Below, piece after piece: positions 48,673 through 59,255 of a DNA stretch of 64,000 bases (positions are counted from its first letter, which is position 1; each line of letters starts with the position of its first letter). The stretch is from assembly GCA_026770575.1 (NCBI GenBank), contig MU657269.1, positions 104,354 through 168,353 of the forward strand, given 5' to 3'. Made by a program: the position numbers and the translations under genes. Below the pieces are notes generated by a model. It had not been told where the DNA came from. It did no database searches and was given only the letters and a program-made list of their open reading frames with translations. Source of the stretch: Pelagophyceae sp. CCMP2097 (taxonomy: Eukaryota; Sar; Pelagophyceae).

Positions 48673-51600
48673 TCATGATCGCCTACTCGAAAAGTCAAAA
48701 ACAGAGCCTTCAAAAGGTTCAGATCCAGGCGCGACGGTATCATCCTGCGTCGCGTTGTTCCAGCACTCGCCTCTCCCGGCCACCTTCGCCTCTCTGCCGC
48801 TCGCAATTGTTTGCCACTGCGGACGCAGATCTTCGCCGCCCATCTCGTACACGAGTAAAGTGCGCGCCCAGCCTTTAGCCAACGGCTGCGTCGCGCACGA
48901 GACGAAGCGGAGGGGCCAGGGCGCGGCGACGGTGGTAGCGTCGAGGTTGGCCGCCTGCGTGAGAGCGTGTGGTGGGGCCGTGAGAGCGTGCGCCTTCCTG
49001 CGACGGCTCTGGAACCTTTCTTGCTCGGCACCCGAGCGTCTTACGTGGATCACGCCTCTCTCGTGCCGCTCGCGACTCTCGGCATCGCTCCGTCGTCGCT
49101 GCGTCGGCTCTGGTCGTTGCGGAGACGTGTTTTCCAAAGGGGAAGCCCGACGCGGTCGTCCACAGTCTCAGTGGAAGACGGCAGCCAAAAAACAAGCCGG
49201 CCGGCCGGCTTCAGCCGCCGGACCGCCAAGTCGAAGAGCGATTCGAGCCAGTCGGCGCCGTCTGCGCCGCTGCCGATCTTCTCTCGCAGGCCGTACGGCG
49301 GGTCCGTCACGATGGCGTCGAACGACAGACCGGGTTCAATCCCAACGCCTTCAAGCCCTTGGCCGTAGTGCGCCGCCTCGTCGTCGAGCGATTGAGCGAG
49401 GGTGCGGACGTCGGAAACGACGAGGCGGGGCCTCTGTAAATCGACAGCGTCAAAATTTGACCATAGACTCCTTTCCATACTCGCATCACCGCCGCGCGCA
49501 AAGGGCCGGCGCATCTTCTCCTGGAACAACTCGTCGCGCGGCTGGCGGCGCACGGAGCCGTCGGCGCCGCAGTGCTCCGTACCAGCCTAGTATGATCGCC
49601 TCGAGTAAGGTTGCATATCAGACGACACACGAGAGGACGCGCCAGCAGGATGCGGCCGTCAATGTCCGCCCCCACGCCGGCCTAGATTGCATCCTTTTGA
49701 AGTCGCGCACCGAAGGTTTCAATCCGATGTACGTCGTCATATTGCCTCGCCACACCGTCTCGCTCCCGGCGCCGCCTCTCCGCTCCTCATTCGCCATTGT
49801 CGACTGTGGGCCTGAGCCGTCGCATGCCCATATTGGATCGATTGAACCCCATACGGCTGTATGGGACCCGTGCGTGCACGGGCCCGAGCCTTGCGAGGGC
49901 CCTCTTCGAGGGATGTACAAGAAGGGGAACGGACCGCCCAGAGGCCGCTTGCGCGCGTGCTCGGGCCCTTTTCGAAGGGACTTGCAAGGAACCGTGCGGA
50001 GGGCATTGCAAGGGACCGTGCGAGGAAGGGACCCTGCTTCAAGGCCCGCCCTCGGACCGAACGAGGAGCCTTGCAAAGTGCGAGGGACCGTGTGAGGCGC
50101 CTTGCAAGGGCCTGTGGCTTCCTCAGGGTCCTTGCGAGGGCGAGGCGCCTTGCGAGGACCCGCGTTTCCGAGGGGGGCCTTCTCCGGCCTTTCCTCCAGG
50201 CCCATCAGGAGATATTCACCTTGAAGAACCACGGCCCGTGCAAGAGGCCAGCCCCCGCCCAAGGGACCTTCACAAGAGACCGCGCGTGGGGCCGTGCGAG
50301 GGCCCTTTTCGAGGGGCCTTGAAGGGACCGTGCAAGGACCCTCACGAGGGGCCTTCACAAGAGACTTTGCGAGAGGCCTTGTCCGTGAAAGAGGCCTTAC
50401 AAGGGGCCGTACGAGGGCCCGTGCAAGGGCCCGTATGAGGGCCCGTGCAAGGGCCCGTATGAGGGCCCGTGCAAGGGCCCGTAGGGGCTCGCAAGGACCC
50501 GTGCACACGGCCTCGCAGGGGACAGTACAGGAGAGGTTTCCCACGGCCCGCGCGAGGGGCTCGTCAGGGCCCGCCCGAGGAGCCTTGCGAGGGACCGTCC
50601 AGAAGGCGTCTTGGAACGGACCGCCCAGAGGCCTCTTCAGGGCTCGTGCAAGAGGTCCCGTGGACCGAGGGCCTTGCAGGGCACCCCGATGCAAGGACCC
50701 GTACGAGGGGAGCGCAAGAGAAATCCGCCCTCCGACCGCGCGAGGGGCCGTCAGAGGCCACAGAGAGGGCCCGGACAGAGGGCCCTTGCGAGGGACTTGT
50801 CGAGGCCCGTGCGAGGAGAGGGACCCGAACGCCTTGCAAGGAACCGTGCGTGGCAGCTTGCAAGGGCCCTTCAAACAAAGAGGCCTTGCGAGTGACCCTG
50901 CAGAGGCCCTGCCACCAAAGAGGCAAGGGCCCGTCCGGAGGGCTCTTCAAGGACCCGGGCAAGGATGGTCTCGAGCCTCGCACCCACGAGCCTATGGCTT
51001 CGCATACGGCATACGGGAGAGTATGCATCCCATATGTCCCACACACCAGCTCAGCTGTGGGCCACCAGGGCAGCGTCGAGCCTCTGTGGTTTCTACGTTT
51101 GCCTTGTCGACCGTGACGCTGCTGCTCGCGACTCTTGAAAAGTGCGTCGTCGCGAGGAGGACGCCGCCCGTGCCCGCGAAGGGGTCGAGCACGACGGCGC
51201 CGGGTTCGACGCGCGCGCACCGCGCCATGATAAGCCTGTTTTTCGGACGGCAAATGAGTGCCTCGTCGCACCGACGGCTCTCCTATAGGGACACCGACGG
51301 CTCTCCTCGAGTGACCCCGACGCAACGTCATCCAAGGACCCCGACGCAACGTCGTCGAGGGGCGCCGATGACTCACGCGAGCTCGATATCCATCGTCGTG
51401 CTGCCGATGTACGGCCGTTCTGCTATTTTGTAAGCCGATAACAGCTCAGTACACCCTTCCGAGACTAACCTCCCGAACCAACACCCCACCACCGCCGAGC
51501 GGTCGCTCGAAGCGTAGGCGTACATCAACACGAAAGTCTCGGATGGGTGCTTCAAATCCACATTTCCTGCGAGTAAGTCCGTGATTGGGGCGAGCACTTC

Positions 51601-52029
51601 AAGTTCGGCAGCCGACTGCGCCCCTCGAAGCCGGCTGTGGCCTTTCGCGGCGCCCAAATGCAAAGTCGAAACGCGCCACGTCTTGGAAACGTCGCTCTGC
51701 ATATTCTGCAGAGATGTCGGGAGGTCCGTCGACGCGTCTAATAAACTTGCAGCCGCGTCGATGAGAGAAACCCCGCTCCCGTACTCCTCCAAAACGTACT
51801 TGACAAGGATACTCCGCCGCGCAAAGTCCCGCGCGGCGGCGTCGTTTGCGCAGGTTAAAGGCTCGACGACTTTGCATGTGGCCGGTGTCGTGGGGGCGTC
51901 GCTGCTGGTCCATTGTGCACATTTGAAGTCCTCGGCTCGGAAAGCCTCGTAGGTATCCCGAAAGACGACGACGTACTTTGGCTGTAAAGCAGCGGCCGCG
52001 GCGAAAACGAGCCAGCGCACGCAGCGCAT
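48673..52029 (-). CDS. TRM11: TRM11-like tRNA guanosine-N2 methyltransferase subunit
   Basis: Five exons join in phase: 52029-51377, 51235-51133, 49681-49631, 49586-49164 and 48954-48673, giving 503 residues against 463 in human TRMT11. Landmarks: N-terminal region ending YIGSTTMDIELALIMARCAR, SAM motif I AVVLDPFAGTGG across exon two, GVGADIDGRILL in exon three, catalytic FDAIVTDPPYGLREK and RLKPAGRLVFWLP in exon four, and RFVSCATQPLAKGWARTLLV in the last exon. Family knowledge: with TRM112 it makes m2G10 in tRNA. The first intron uses GTGAGT; the second is 1.45 kb and filled with GGGCCCTTG-type repeats. The start MRCVRWLVFAAAAALQPKY replaces the usual N-terminus and could include an organelle signal. 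Confidence 0.9.
49830..50985. repeat. Degenerate GGGCCCTTGCGAGGG tract inside a TRM11 intron
   Basis: About 1.15 kb of irregular units such as GGGACCGTGCGAGG, GGGCCCGTGCAA and GAGGGGCCTTG. The edges carry related inverted motifs (ACCCCATACGGCTGTATGGG near 49850 and CATACGGCATACGGGAGAG near 51005). Confidence 0.8.
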
Positions 52030-52223
52030 CGCGGCCCGCCGGCGACGCGAAAGGCCTCTGGAGGCCTTGAGCGAAAAAAACTTCGAGCGGCCCGCGGCCA
52101 CCGCGCGCCGGCGGCGCCCCGGAGAGCGATGCGACGGCGCCTGCGCTCCGAGGCACCGGCGCGTGGCCCCAAAAAACGGAAGTATCGCCGAAAAAGCTTT
52201 GGCGAAGCTTAAGAGCCTCCGAG

Positions 52224-52402
52224 TCAGCCCGAGCTCGTCGGCAGCGGGAATTGCTTGCACTGCGCCTTGTGCCCGCCCTCGTTCCAGTCACGAGCTGGCG
52301 CGCCTTGGAGCAGTAGTGGCGGGATTTGCACTTGGTGCAGTGCTTGCCGCCCGGCACGTCGCAGACGCAGCACGGCTTTGGGACGGCCGGTAGGGCCTCC
52401 AT
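52224..52402 (-). pseudogene. MYND zinc finger fragment, frameshifted
   Basis: The minus strand starts MEALPAVPKPCCVCDVPGGK, then HCTKCKSRHYCSKA, and after a one-base loss continues in another frame as RDWNEGGHKAQCKQF. Together these form a complete MYND finger. It sits upstream of TRM11 on the same strand and lacks any following domain. Confidence 0.65.
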
Positions 52403-52651
52403 TGTGGTCGTCCTGCGGCGTTCCTTCGTCCGTCAACCTGCAAGGGTGTGCGAATCGGTCTCGCGGAATTCCAGGAAGGTGCGGGACCGGGGTTCCGGCG
52501 TTTGGCGAAAGGTCGACGCTGCGTCGCTGCCGACCGGACCCGTGCCCAGGGTGGGCAGTCCCTCCTGGCCCCGGGTGAGCTGCGCGAATTCGACCCGGGC
52601 CCCCACTGGCGGCTTCTCCGCGCCGCCAGCATTAGCTCGTCGGGCGCCCCC

Positions 52652-53574
52652 ATGACGACGGAGTTGCTCGCGCCGACGGCGGTCCAACTCGGCGACGGCG
52701 CGGCGATTGAGGTGACTGTGCATCTCGCGTCCAAGGTGCGCCGTCCGCGCTCGCGGTCCGCGGCTTCTGCGCTCGCGTTCCGAGGGACCGCGGCACGATC
52801 CACCCTCCGGTCCGCCTCGGCAGGGGACGCCCTTTCGCCGCGCAGGCGGTGCTGCGCGAGATCCGGCACACGTTTCCCTTCCTTGAGAAGGACCACAAGG
52901 TTTCCGTCATCGCGACGTGCCAACACGCGGCGCGTCGCACCGCGCCCGCCGCCCGCCTTGGAAGCGCGCGACGTCGCCCGCGCAGGCCCTGGACCTCGTG
53001 GAGTGGGGCGAGCGCGCCGATTTCGAAAAGGACAAGCTGTTGGAGCGGTTCATGGTATTTGCGAAACCGCTCTGCGAGCAGCTCGCGCTGAAAGGTTACT
53101 TCGCCGACTACATCGACCCCTGCTCCGGCCTGCCCATGGTATCCAAGGACTGCAACAAGGTAAGAACCCGGTATCCAAAGACTGCAACAAGGTGCCCATG
53201 GTATCGAAGCGAGGAAGGGCCCGAGCGCGCCTTGTACGGAAACGGGCCACCGACTTTTCCGGCCCTTTGTACCCCTTGGAGGCCCAGCCTTTAGGTCTAC
53301 GACGAGGTGGCGTCGATGCACATGGTCAGGGACCGTGTTCACGGAACGTTCCGGGGGCTGTTGCCACGAGGGCGCGGGGACCTTTTCCCAGGGACCCTGT
53401 CACGAAGCGTTGCGGCAGGTCTTGGGCTACAGTGTGCAGAACGCGGGCTGCTGCAAGATCCTGCTGCACCCGAGGTGGGGGGCGGCCGTGTACCCGGCTT
53501 CAATCTTCACCGACGCCCCGATTGATATCATCAAAGACTTGCTCCCGAAACGAGCCGCGGCCAGTGACGCGTGA
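52652..53574 (+). CDS. MMADHC: MMADHC/CblD-like cobalamin trafficking protein
   Basis: Exons: 52652-52735 (MTTELLAPTAVQLGDGAAIE, donor GTGCGC), 52846 to about 52925 (REIRHTFPFLEKDHKVSVIA), 52986-53159 (KGYFADYIDPCSGLPMVSKD), 53295-53324 (VYDEVASMHM) and 53419-53574 (VLGYSVQNAGCCKILLHPRW, then SIFTDAPIDIIKDLL). The last three match the C-terminal domain of MMADHC (GYWADFIDPSSGL, GFSVDDLGCCKVI, GSIFTN). Family knowledge: MMADHC takes cobalamin from MMACHC and directs it to methionine synthase or methylmalonyl-CoA mutase. The junction between the second and third exons does not resolve in phase: either an exon end is misjudged or a base is missing. The N-terminal half is not clearly recognisable, so the true start may be further upstream. 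Confidence 0.75.
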
Positions 53575-54250
53575 GGCACGCCTACCAGGGAGCCAGTCCT
53601 TCCTGGGGACGCGGCTCGGCAGACAGCTCGGTGGTTCGCGGTCAGCGGCATCACCCGGGCGCTGGCGTACTCGAAGAAAGCCGCTCAAAAAGCGGCAGGC
53701 CGAGCAAGTGGGAATAACACGATTCGGCACCCCTCTGTGTTTATTTGTCCACCGGGGCGTGGCCCGGTGGACCGTCGCAACCCCCGGAACGATCGACGTA
53801 GAGCTGGAGAGGCGTTGCAGCTGGGATGGTGGTGAAAGAAAAGAGTTGCTTGCTTAAGATCCACCCTGGGTTCGGGGAAAGGGTAGCAGCCCCCTTGACT
53901 TCGTAGGAATTCCTACAATGTTGTAAGGGGAGAGCATCTCCAGCACTGGACAGTGGACGCCCCGGCCTGCTCCCCCGGCGCCGCTGCACATAGGAGCCTT
54001 CCGTGGCTTCTCGGACTTTGGGCGCGTGCTTTATGTAACACGCTCTTGGGGGCCGTCGGTCTGCGGCACGGCCTGTGCGTCGGCGGCAGCGCGTCGGCGA
54101 CACCCGCGGCGGGCGCGCCGGCGGCTTCCGAGGCCCGTCGCCGTCGTCGCCGTGTGGTTGTCGTCCGCGCCGTTGGCGTCGTCGTCCGCGTCGCCGTCGC
54201 CGTCGTCCGCTGCTGCCGCCGGCAGTGTTAAAAGGACCGTTTGGCTCGGC
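53575..54250. other. No gene recognised
   Basis: Region between convergent genes, with open frames on both strands but no family motif. It contains the second copy of the TTGCTTGCTTAAGATCCACC and TTATGTAACACGC segments mentioned for 1592-2196. Confidence 0.4.
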
Positions 54251-54252
54251 GG

Positions 54253-57200
54253 TTACTCGGCCGCCGCCCGCTGCCGCAGCCACCGCCGCGCGACCTGCGC
54301 GGCGAAGAGTGCGGGGCGGGCAGCGCGGAGCGAGGCCCACAAAGGCAGCGACGAAGAAGGAGCGAATGTCGACACATCAACAAACACACGCACTTCGTCA
54401 TTCGTATCAGTCTCCAGCCTCAGCTCGGCGTCGTCGTCGCCGTTGGACTGCACGGCCGATGCGAGGGCGGCCCAGTCGTCGTAGGTGGCCTCTGGGCGGT
54501 CGATCAAGGCCTTGTCCGCGGCTATAAGAGAGGTGAGAGGTAATAAAGCGCAGAGCTGCGACAGCACCCCCGCCAAGCGCAAGTCGTGCTCGCGGAACGC
54601 GGAAGCCTGCGCCGCGGGCCACGTGTGCGCCGCCGCAGCCTCGACCAGGCCTAAAATTGGCCGACTTTTTCGAAAAAGGTACGGCCTCGTGAACCTCGCG
54701 CGTCGAATCGATTTGCGGCTTCTCTCCGGCGTCTCTCGAGCTGTGCCTTTTCCAGGTCCCCCCGCTCGGCGCGGCGCCGCACCGCCGCCGGCAGCCGTCG
54801 CGGGGAGAAGGGTCGCAAATTTGGCCAAGAACTTCAATCCTTTCGGCAAGTTCAGCAGCGCCGCCATCTGCGTCGTCGCGAGCTGCGGCGCGAGTTTGTT
54901 GGCGAGGCGGCGGCCGTCGCGCGGCTGGAAGAGGCCGCGGCCCGATCTAAAGGGAAAGCATGGGGCGTCATTCTGGACCGCCTCGCGCGCCCAACGCCGG
55001 ACCTGCTCCGTCTCCCGGACCGTCTTCGGGGCCGTTTCGATTTCCGTTTCGATTTCGTCTCCAAGCCGTCTCGAGGACCGTCGAGAGGCCGCCTCGAGAG
55101 CCCTCACGCGGACCGTCTCGAGGATCGTCTTCGGGGCCGTCTAAAGGCCGTTTTGAGGCCTTCTCGAGACCCCGTCTCGCGGGCCGTCTCGAGACCGTCT
55201 CGCGGGCCGTCTCGATGGCCATCTCGCGGGCCGTCTCGAGACCCTCTCGCGGGCCGTCTCGATGGCCGTCTCGCGGGCCGTCTCGCGGGCCGTCTCGCGG
55301 GCCGTCTCAATGGCTGTCTCGCGGGCCGTCTCGATGGCCGTCTCGCGGGCCGTCTCGATGGCCGTCTCGCGGGCCGCCTCGAGAGCCGTCTTCAGGACCG
55401 TCTCAAGACGGTTTGAAGGGCCGCCTCGAGGGCGGTTTCGAAGTCGGTTTGAGACCGTCTCGAAAACCGTCTCGAGGACCGTCTCGAGGACCGTCTTGAG
55501 CCCGTCTCGATGGCCGTCAAAACCGTCAAGAGGTCGCTTTGAGGCCGTCAAGAGGGCCGTCAAGAGGGCCGTCGAGAGACTGTCTCGAAAACCGTCTCGA
55601 AGGCCGTCTCGAAGCCGTCTCGGGGATCGTCTCGGGGCCGTCTTAAAAGCCGTCTTAAAAGCCGTATGAAGAGGCGTCTGAAGGGCCGTCTCTCGAAGAC
55701 CGTCTCGAGGGCCATCTCAAGACCGTCTGAAGGGCCGTCTCGAGGACAGTCTCGAAGTCGGTTTGCGACCGTCTCGAAGGCCGTCTCGATGCCGCCAAAA
55801 CGGCCGTCAAGGGGGCCGTCTCGAGGAATGTCTCGAGCCCGTCCAAAGAACGTCTCGAGGACCGTCTTCGGGACCGTTTCGACGTCGTCTCGAGGACCGT
55901 CTTGAGACCGTTTCGACGTCGTCTCGAGGACCATCTTGAGACCGTCTAGAATATCGTCTTCGGGACCGTCTCAGGGTCGTTTTGAGGCCTTTTCGATGCC
56001 GTCGGGAGGGCCGTCGAGAGGCCGTCTCGAGGGCCGTCTCGAGGACCATCGAGAGGATCGTCTTCAGGACCGTCACAAGGTCGTTTTGAGGCCGTCTTGA
56101 CGTCGAGAGGGCCGTCCCATCGGACCGTCTCTTCGGATCGTCTCTTCGGGCCGTCAAGAGGACCGTCTAGAGGACCGTCTTGAGCACTGTCTCGAGACCG
56201 TTTGAAGGGCCGTCTCGAGGACAGTCTCGAGGCTGTTTTGAGACCGTCCCAAGACCATGCTCACCGGCGTCCGTCGAGCCTCTGTGAGGACTCTTTGTCC
56301 ACGTTGACGGTTTCCCCACGTCGCCCGGCGCGGGTTTTCTACCGAGCGAGGCTCTCCAGCGCCGCATCGCCGAGGTCGCGCGCGTCGGGCATCGCGCCCA
56401 CGGCCTCGCACACCTTGACCAGCTGCAACCGCACCGTCGCGCGCAGCCTGCGTGGGCGTGCGGCGCGTGGCTTTGGGGCCGCCCACCAAGAGGCGCTCAC
56501 TGCGCCTTCTCGTCGTCGTCGGAGACCACGCTGGCCAAGCTCAACGCCTCTTCCAAGCGCAGAGCGGCCTGGACGCCCGCGTCGACGGCGATGCGGGCGA
56601 CGTAGAGGTCCGACGCGAACCTATAGGTCTTTCTATAGGTCTTTCCATACGTTTTCTAGATGTTTTCTCATATCGACGGCGTTCACAAACGTCCATGCGA
56701 GTGCGCTCTGACGTCATGCTCCCCGTGCATCCATCGAGCCTCCACCGCTCGTCCGAGCATCTCTTCCGGTCTGCGGGGCCTTTGTTCCGGTTTGCCTCTG
56801 TTGTTCCGGTTTGTGCAGACGCTGCTCTCCACGGTTGGACGTAGTCCGCGCGCCCTGCGTTCAAGTCGCCGAGCGCCAGCTGGGCTTTCGGCTTTTGCAG
56901 GTCCGACTTTGTGACGTGGCCCAAGACGCGGTGGCCCTCGGACCACTTTGCGGTTACAGACTCCGAGTCTTTCTTTATGTGGTCCTCGCGCTCCTTCAAC
57001 ATGTGCTTCGTCTCGATCCAAACCTATCGAGTTTGTTGATCCGAACCCATCTTCATCGATCATCGGCACGAGCCCTCGCGAGGCGTATCGGCACCGAGGG
57101 CTTTGAGCGATTTTTGCGAATGCCCTTTTTGCGAATGCCCGCGTCCCCGTCTCGACCATCCCCAGGTGCCCAGCCTTCTTTGCCGCCGTCTCCAGGGCGC

Positions 57201-58786
57201 GGGATCGCGCGGGAGAGACGAGTGACGTAGAGTAGACGTGGTCCTCGGTGGGGACGTTGTCCTTGTCTTCCTGAAATGGCGATTTGTGCCGATTTCTGTC
57301 AAAAAGGGCTCCGTGGCGATTTCAGCATGTACGATTCACCTGTTGCAGCCTCCCAATTCGACGCTTCTGCTCCAGGCGGTGCGAGTAGTAGTCCGACGTG
57401 TACGCGTCGGGCGTTTCCAAAGCGCGCATGTGGGCCTTTATAACGTATGCCACTTCCTTGCCAGACCTAATTCACCACGTTCACCACGTAACTTGCCCCG
57501 ACCTCACACGTCGACCACGCCACTTGCTTCCCAGACCTCCAACCCCGCTTTCATCACAAGGACGCGGCCCCTTGACATGCACGAGCTGCCCTGCATTCTC
57601 GGCAGCTGCGGGCGCAGGATTGCCGCTCGGCTTCCCGATGAAGCGACGGATTCGACTACCGAACCAGCGACGGATTCCGTTTCGAATCCGCTCGGCGAAA
57701 ACCCGCCGCCGAACCCCGCCACCGCCGCAGCGTCCAACGGCGCGTGCTGCGGCGCGGCCTTTGCGGCGGAGCCGGGCGGCGCGCCTGTGAGGAAGTGCGG
57801 CGGCGCGGGCGGCGGCGCGTGCTGCGGCGCGGCGTCGCGGGCCCACGACGACGGCTGCGTCGGCGGCATGATCGAGGACATGGACCACGACGCCGAGTCT
57901 GCGATACGAAATTTGATAATATTGAAAAAAATGTGTCTGCGTGTTCTGTCATCAATCATCAGCACGAGTCCCTTTTTGAAGACTCTTCATTGATTTGCAT
58001 TCGGCCCTCCCTTTGTAAGTGCACCCTCTCCGCACGGCCGCAAGCGCGTCGCCGAGGCTCTCGAGGGGTGCACTCTTCTCCGTGGACCGTCCTTAAAAGA
58101 CGCGGCGCCTTTACCTCCGACGCTTAGCCCCCCGACGCTCAGCCCCCCGAGCGCCTGCGCGTCCGGCTCGGACGGCTGCGCCCAGTCGAGCCCCGCCGCC
58201 GGCGCGCGCGCGGCGCCCCAGCGGCTCAAAGCAGGGCCCGGCGCGCCCGGCGCCCGCTGCGGCGCGGCCTGCGGATTGTGCGGCGACCTGCGCGGAACGC
58301 GGTCAGCGAGGTGGAGAACGCGCGGCGAATCAGCCTCTCGAAGCCATCCCCGCCCGGTCGACACAATCCCCGCCCGACGCGAGGCCCCTACCCGCTTGCG
58401 GCGACGCACTGGTGCTGCGACGGCGTGTGGACCTTTGCGTTTGCAAAAGGCCGGAACTGCGGCGGCCGCGGGACGTCCTGCTGCGGCGGGGCGCCGAGGG
58501 ACCCGAGGGACCACATGGCTGAGGCAGACATTGCCGCGAGCGCGCTCGGCGACGGCGGCGCGCCGAGGCCTGGCGGCGGCCGGCGAGCTGCCGACGCCGA
58601 GTTCATCAGGCCCGCGAGCGTCTGGCCGCCGGGGAAGCCCGGCGGAGGCGGCGAGCCCAGGCCCGGAGGCGGTGGCGAGCCCAGGCCCGGAGGCGGCGGC
58701 GCGCCGAGGCCCGGCGGCGGCGAGCGCTGTCGGCCCAAGCCCGGCGGCGGCGCACCCAAGCCCGGCGGCGGCGGCGACCGCGACAT
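54253..58786 (-). CDS. PAT1: Pat1-like mRNA decapping activator, multi-exon
   Basis: In order on the minus strand: a Pro/Gly-rich start at ATG 58786 (MSRSPPPPGLGAPPPGLG repeats), an exon around 58230-58060 (ALSRWGAARAPAAGLDWAQP), then 57898-57583, 57466-57340, 57023-56833, 56620 to about 56507, 56447-56343 and 54946-54253; phases agree for these last six. Pat1 motifs: SGKEVAYVIKAHMRALETPD, AYTSDYYSHR (the DPY-DDYY element), VLGHVTKSDLQKPKAQLAL (the LGK-SSV-PRK element), LYVARIAVDAGVQAALRLEE, and a C-terminal helical domain (GRRLANKLAPQLATTQMAAL). Family knowledge: Pat1 links Dhh1/DDX6, the Lsm1-7 ring and the decapping complex in P-bodies. The 1.4-kb intron 56342-54947 is a CCGTCTCGAGG repeat tract. 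The junctions before 57898 are approximate. Confidence 0.75.
54990..56330. repeat. Degenerate CCGTCTCGAGGG tract inside a PAT1 intron
   Basis: About 1.3 kb of irregular units (GGGCCGTCTCGAGACC, GAGGACCGTCTTGAG, GCGGGCCGTCTCGATGG). Local runs such as 55195-55380 are almost perfect tandems. All frames read as Ser/Arg or Thr/Val repeats. Confidence 0.85.
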
Positions 58787-59020
58787 CCGAAGATCGAAGA
58801 GGGCGGGCGCGATCACTGGTGCCAGCAGTAGACTTCTGGCGCGACAGACTTCGGCGACTCGATTCTGTTTTTTTTGACGCCCAGCCTGGCCAGCACTGGT
58901 AGTGCGAGCTTCGCGGCCCATCGCCGCCCGCGGGCTGGTCGACCGCGTCGCAGGCTCGCGCTCGAGGTTCCTCTGTGACGGTGGTCGCCGTACTGGGGTG
59001 TCGTGAGATGGAGTCCGGAG

Positions 59021-59030
59021 GTATATATAC
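59021..59030. promoter_or_regulatory. TATA-like box
   Basis: GTATATATAC, a self-complementary TATA-type sequence, lies 235 bp upstream of the Pat1-like start on the minus strand and beyond the end of the BspA-repeat gene. It could serve the Pat1-like gene. Confidence 0.35.
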
Positions 59031-59255
59031 ACTGGACTCGCGGGGTTCCGCAGCGCCCACTTTCGCACCGAGGTCAGCGGGACTTATTATCCGGGCGAGG
59101 TGGATACTTATCCGGGCGAGCTGGATGCGTTTGTGGCGCAGAAGACACGGCGGTCGATGGCCTCGGCCGTCGCGTCGGGCGGCCGGCGCGGTGCGCTGCG
59201 GGCCTTTCGTGGATCCGGCGTGCTCCTCGGCCGCGGCGCGCTTGAGGGCGCGCGG

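Noticed and set aside
48578..50095. 505-codon plus-strand open frame
   Set aside because: It is antisense to TRM11 exons and runs into the intron repeat tract; low-complexity Arg/Ser/Gly content, no motif.
49618..51433. Open frames of 418 (minus) and 379 (plus) codons over the TRM11 intron
   Set aside because: Both read through GGGCCCTTG-type repeats in different frames; the periodic composition explains the openness.
52448..53857. 469-codon plus-strand open frame
   Set aside because: Only its MTTELLAPTAVQL part is a real exon of the MMADHC-like gene; the rest reads introns and wrong frames.
54960..55700. Ser/Arg- and Val-rich frames
   Set aside because: They are repeats of CCGTCTCGAGGG in the PAT1 intron read in several frames.
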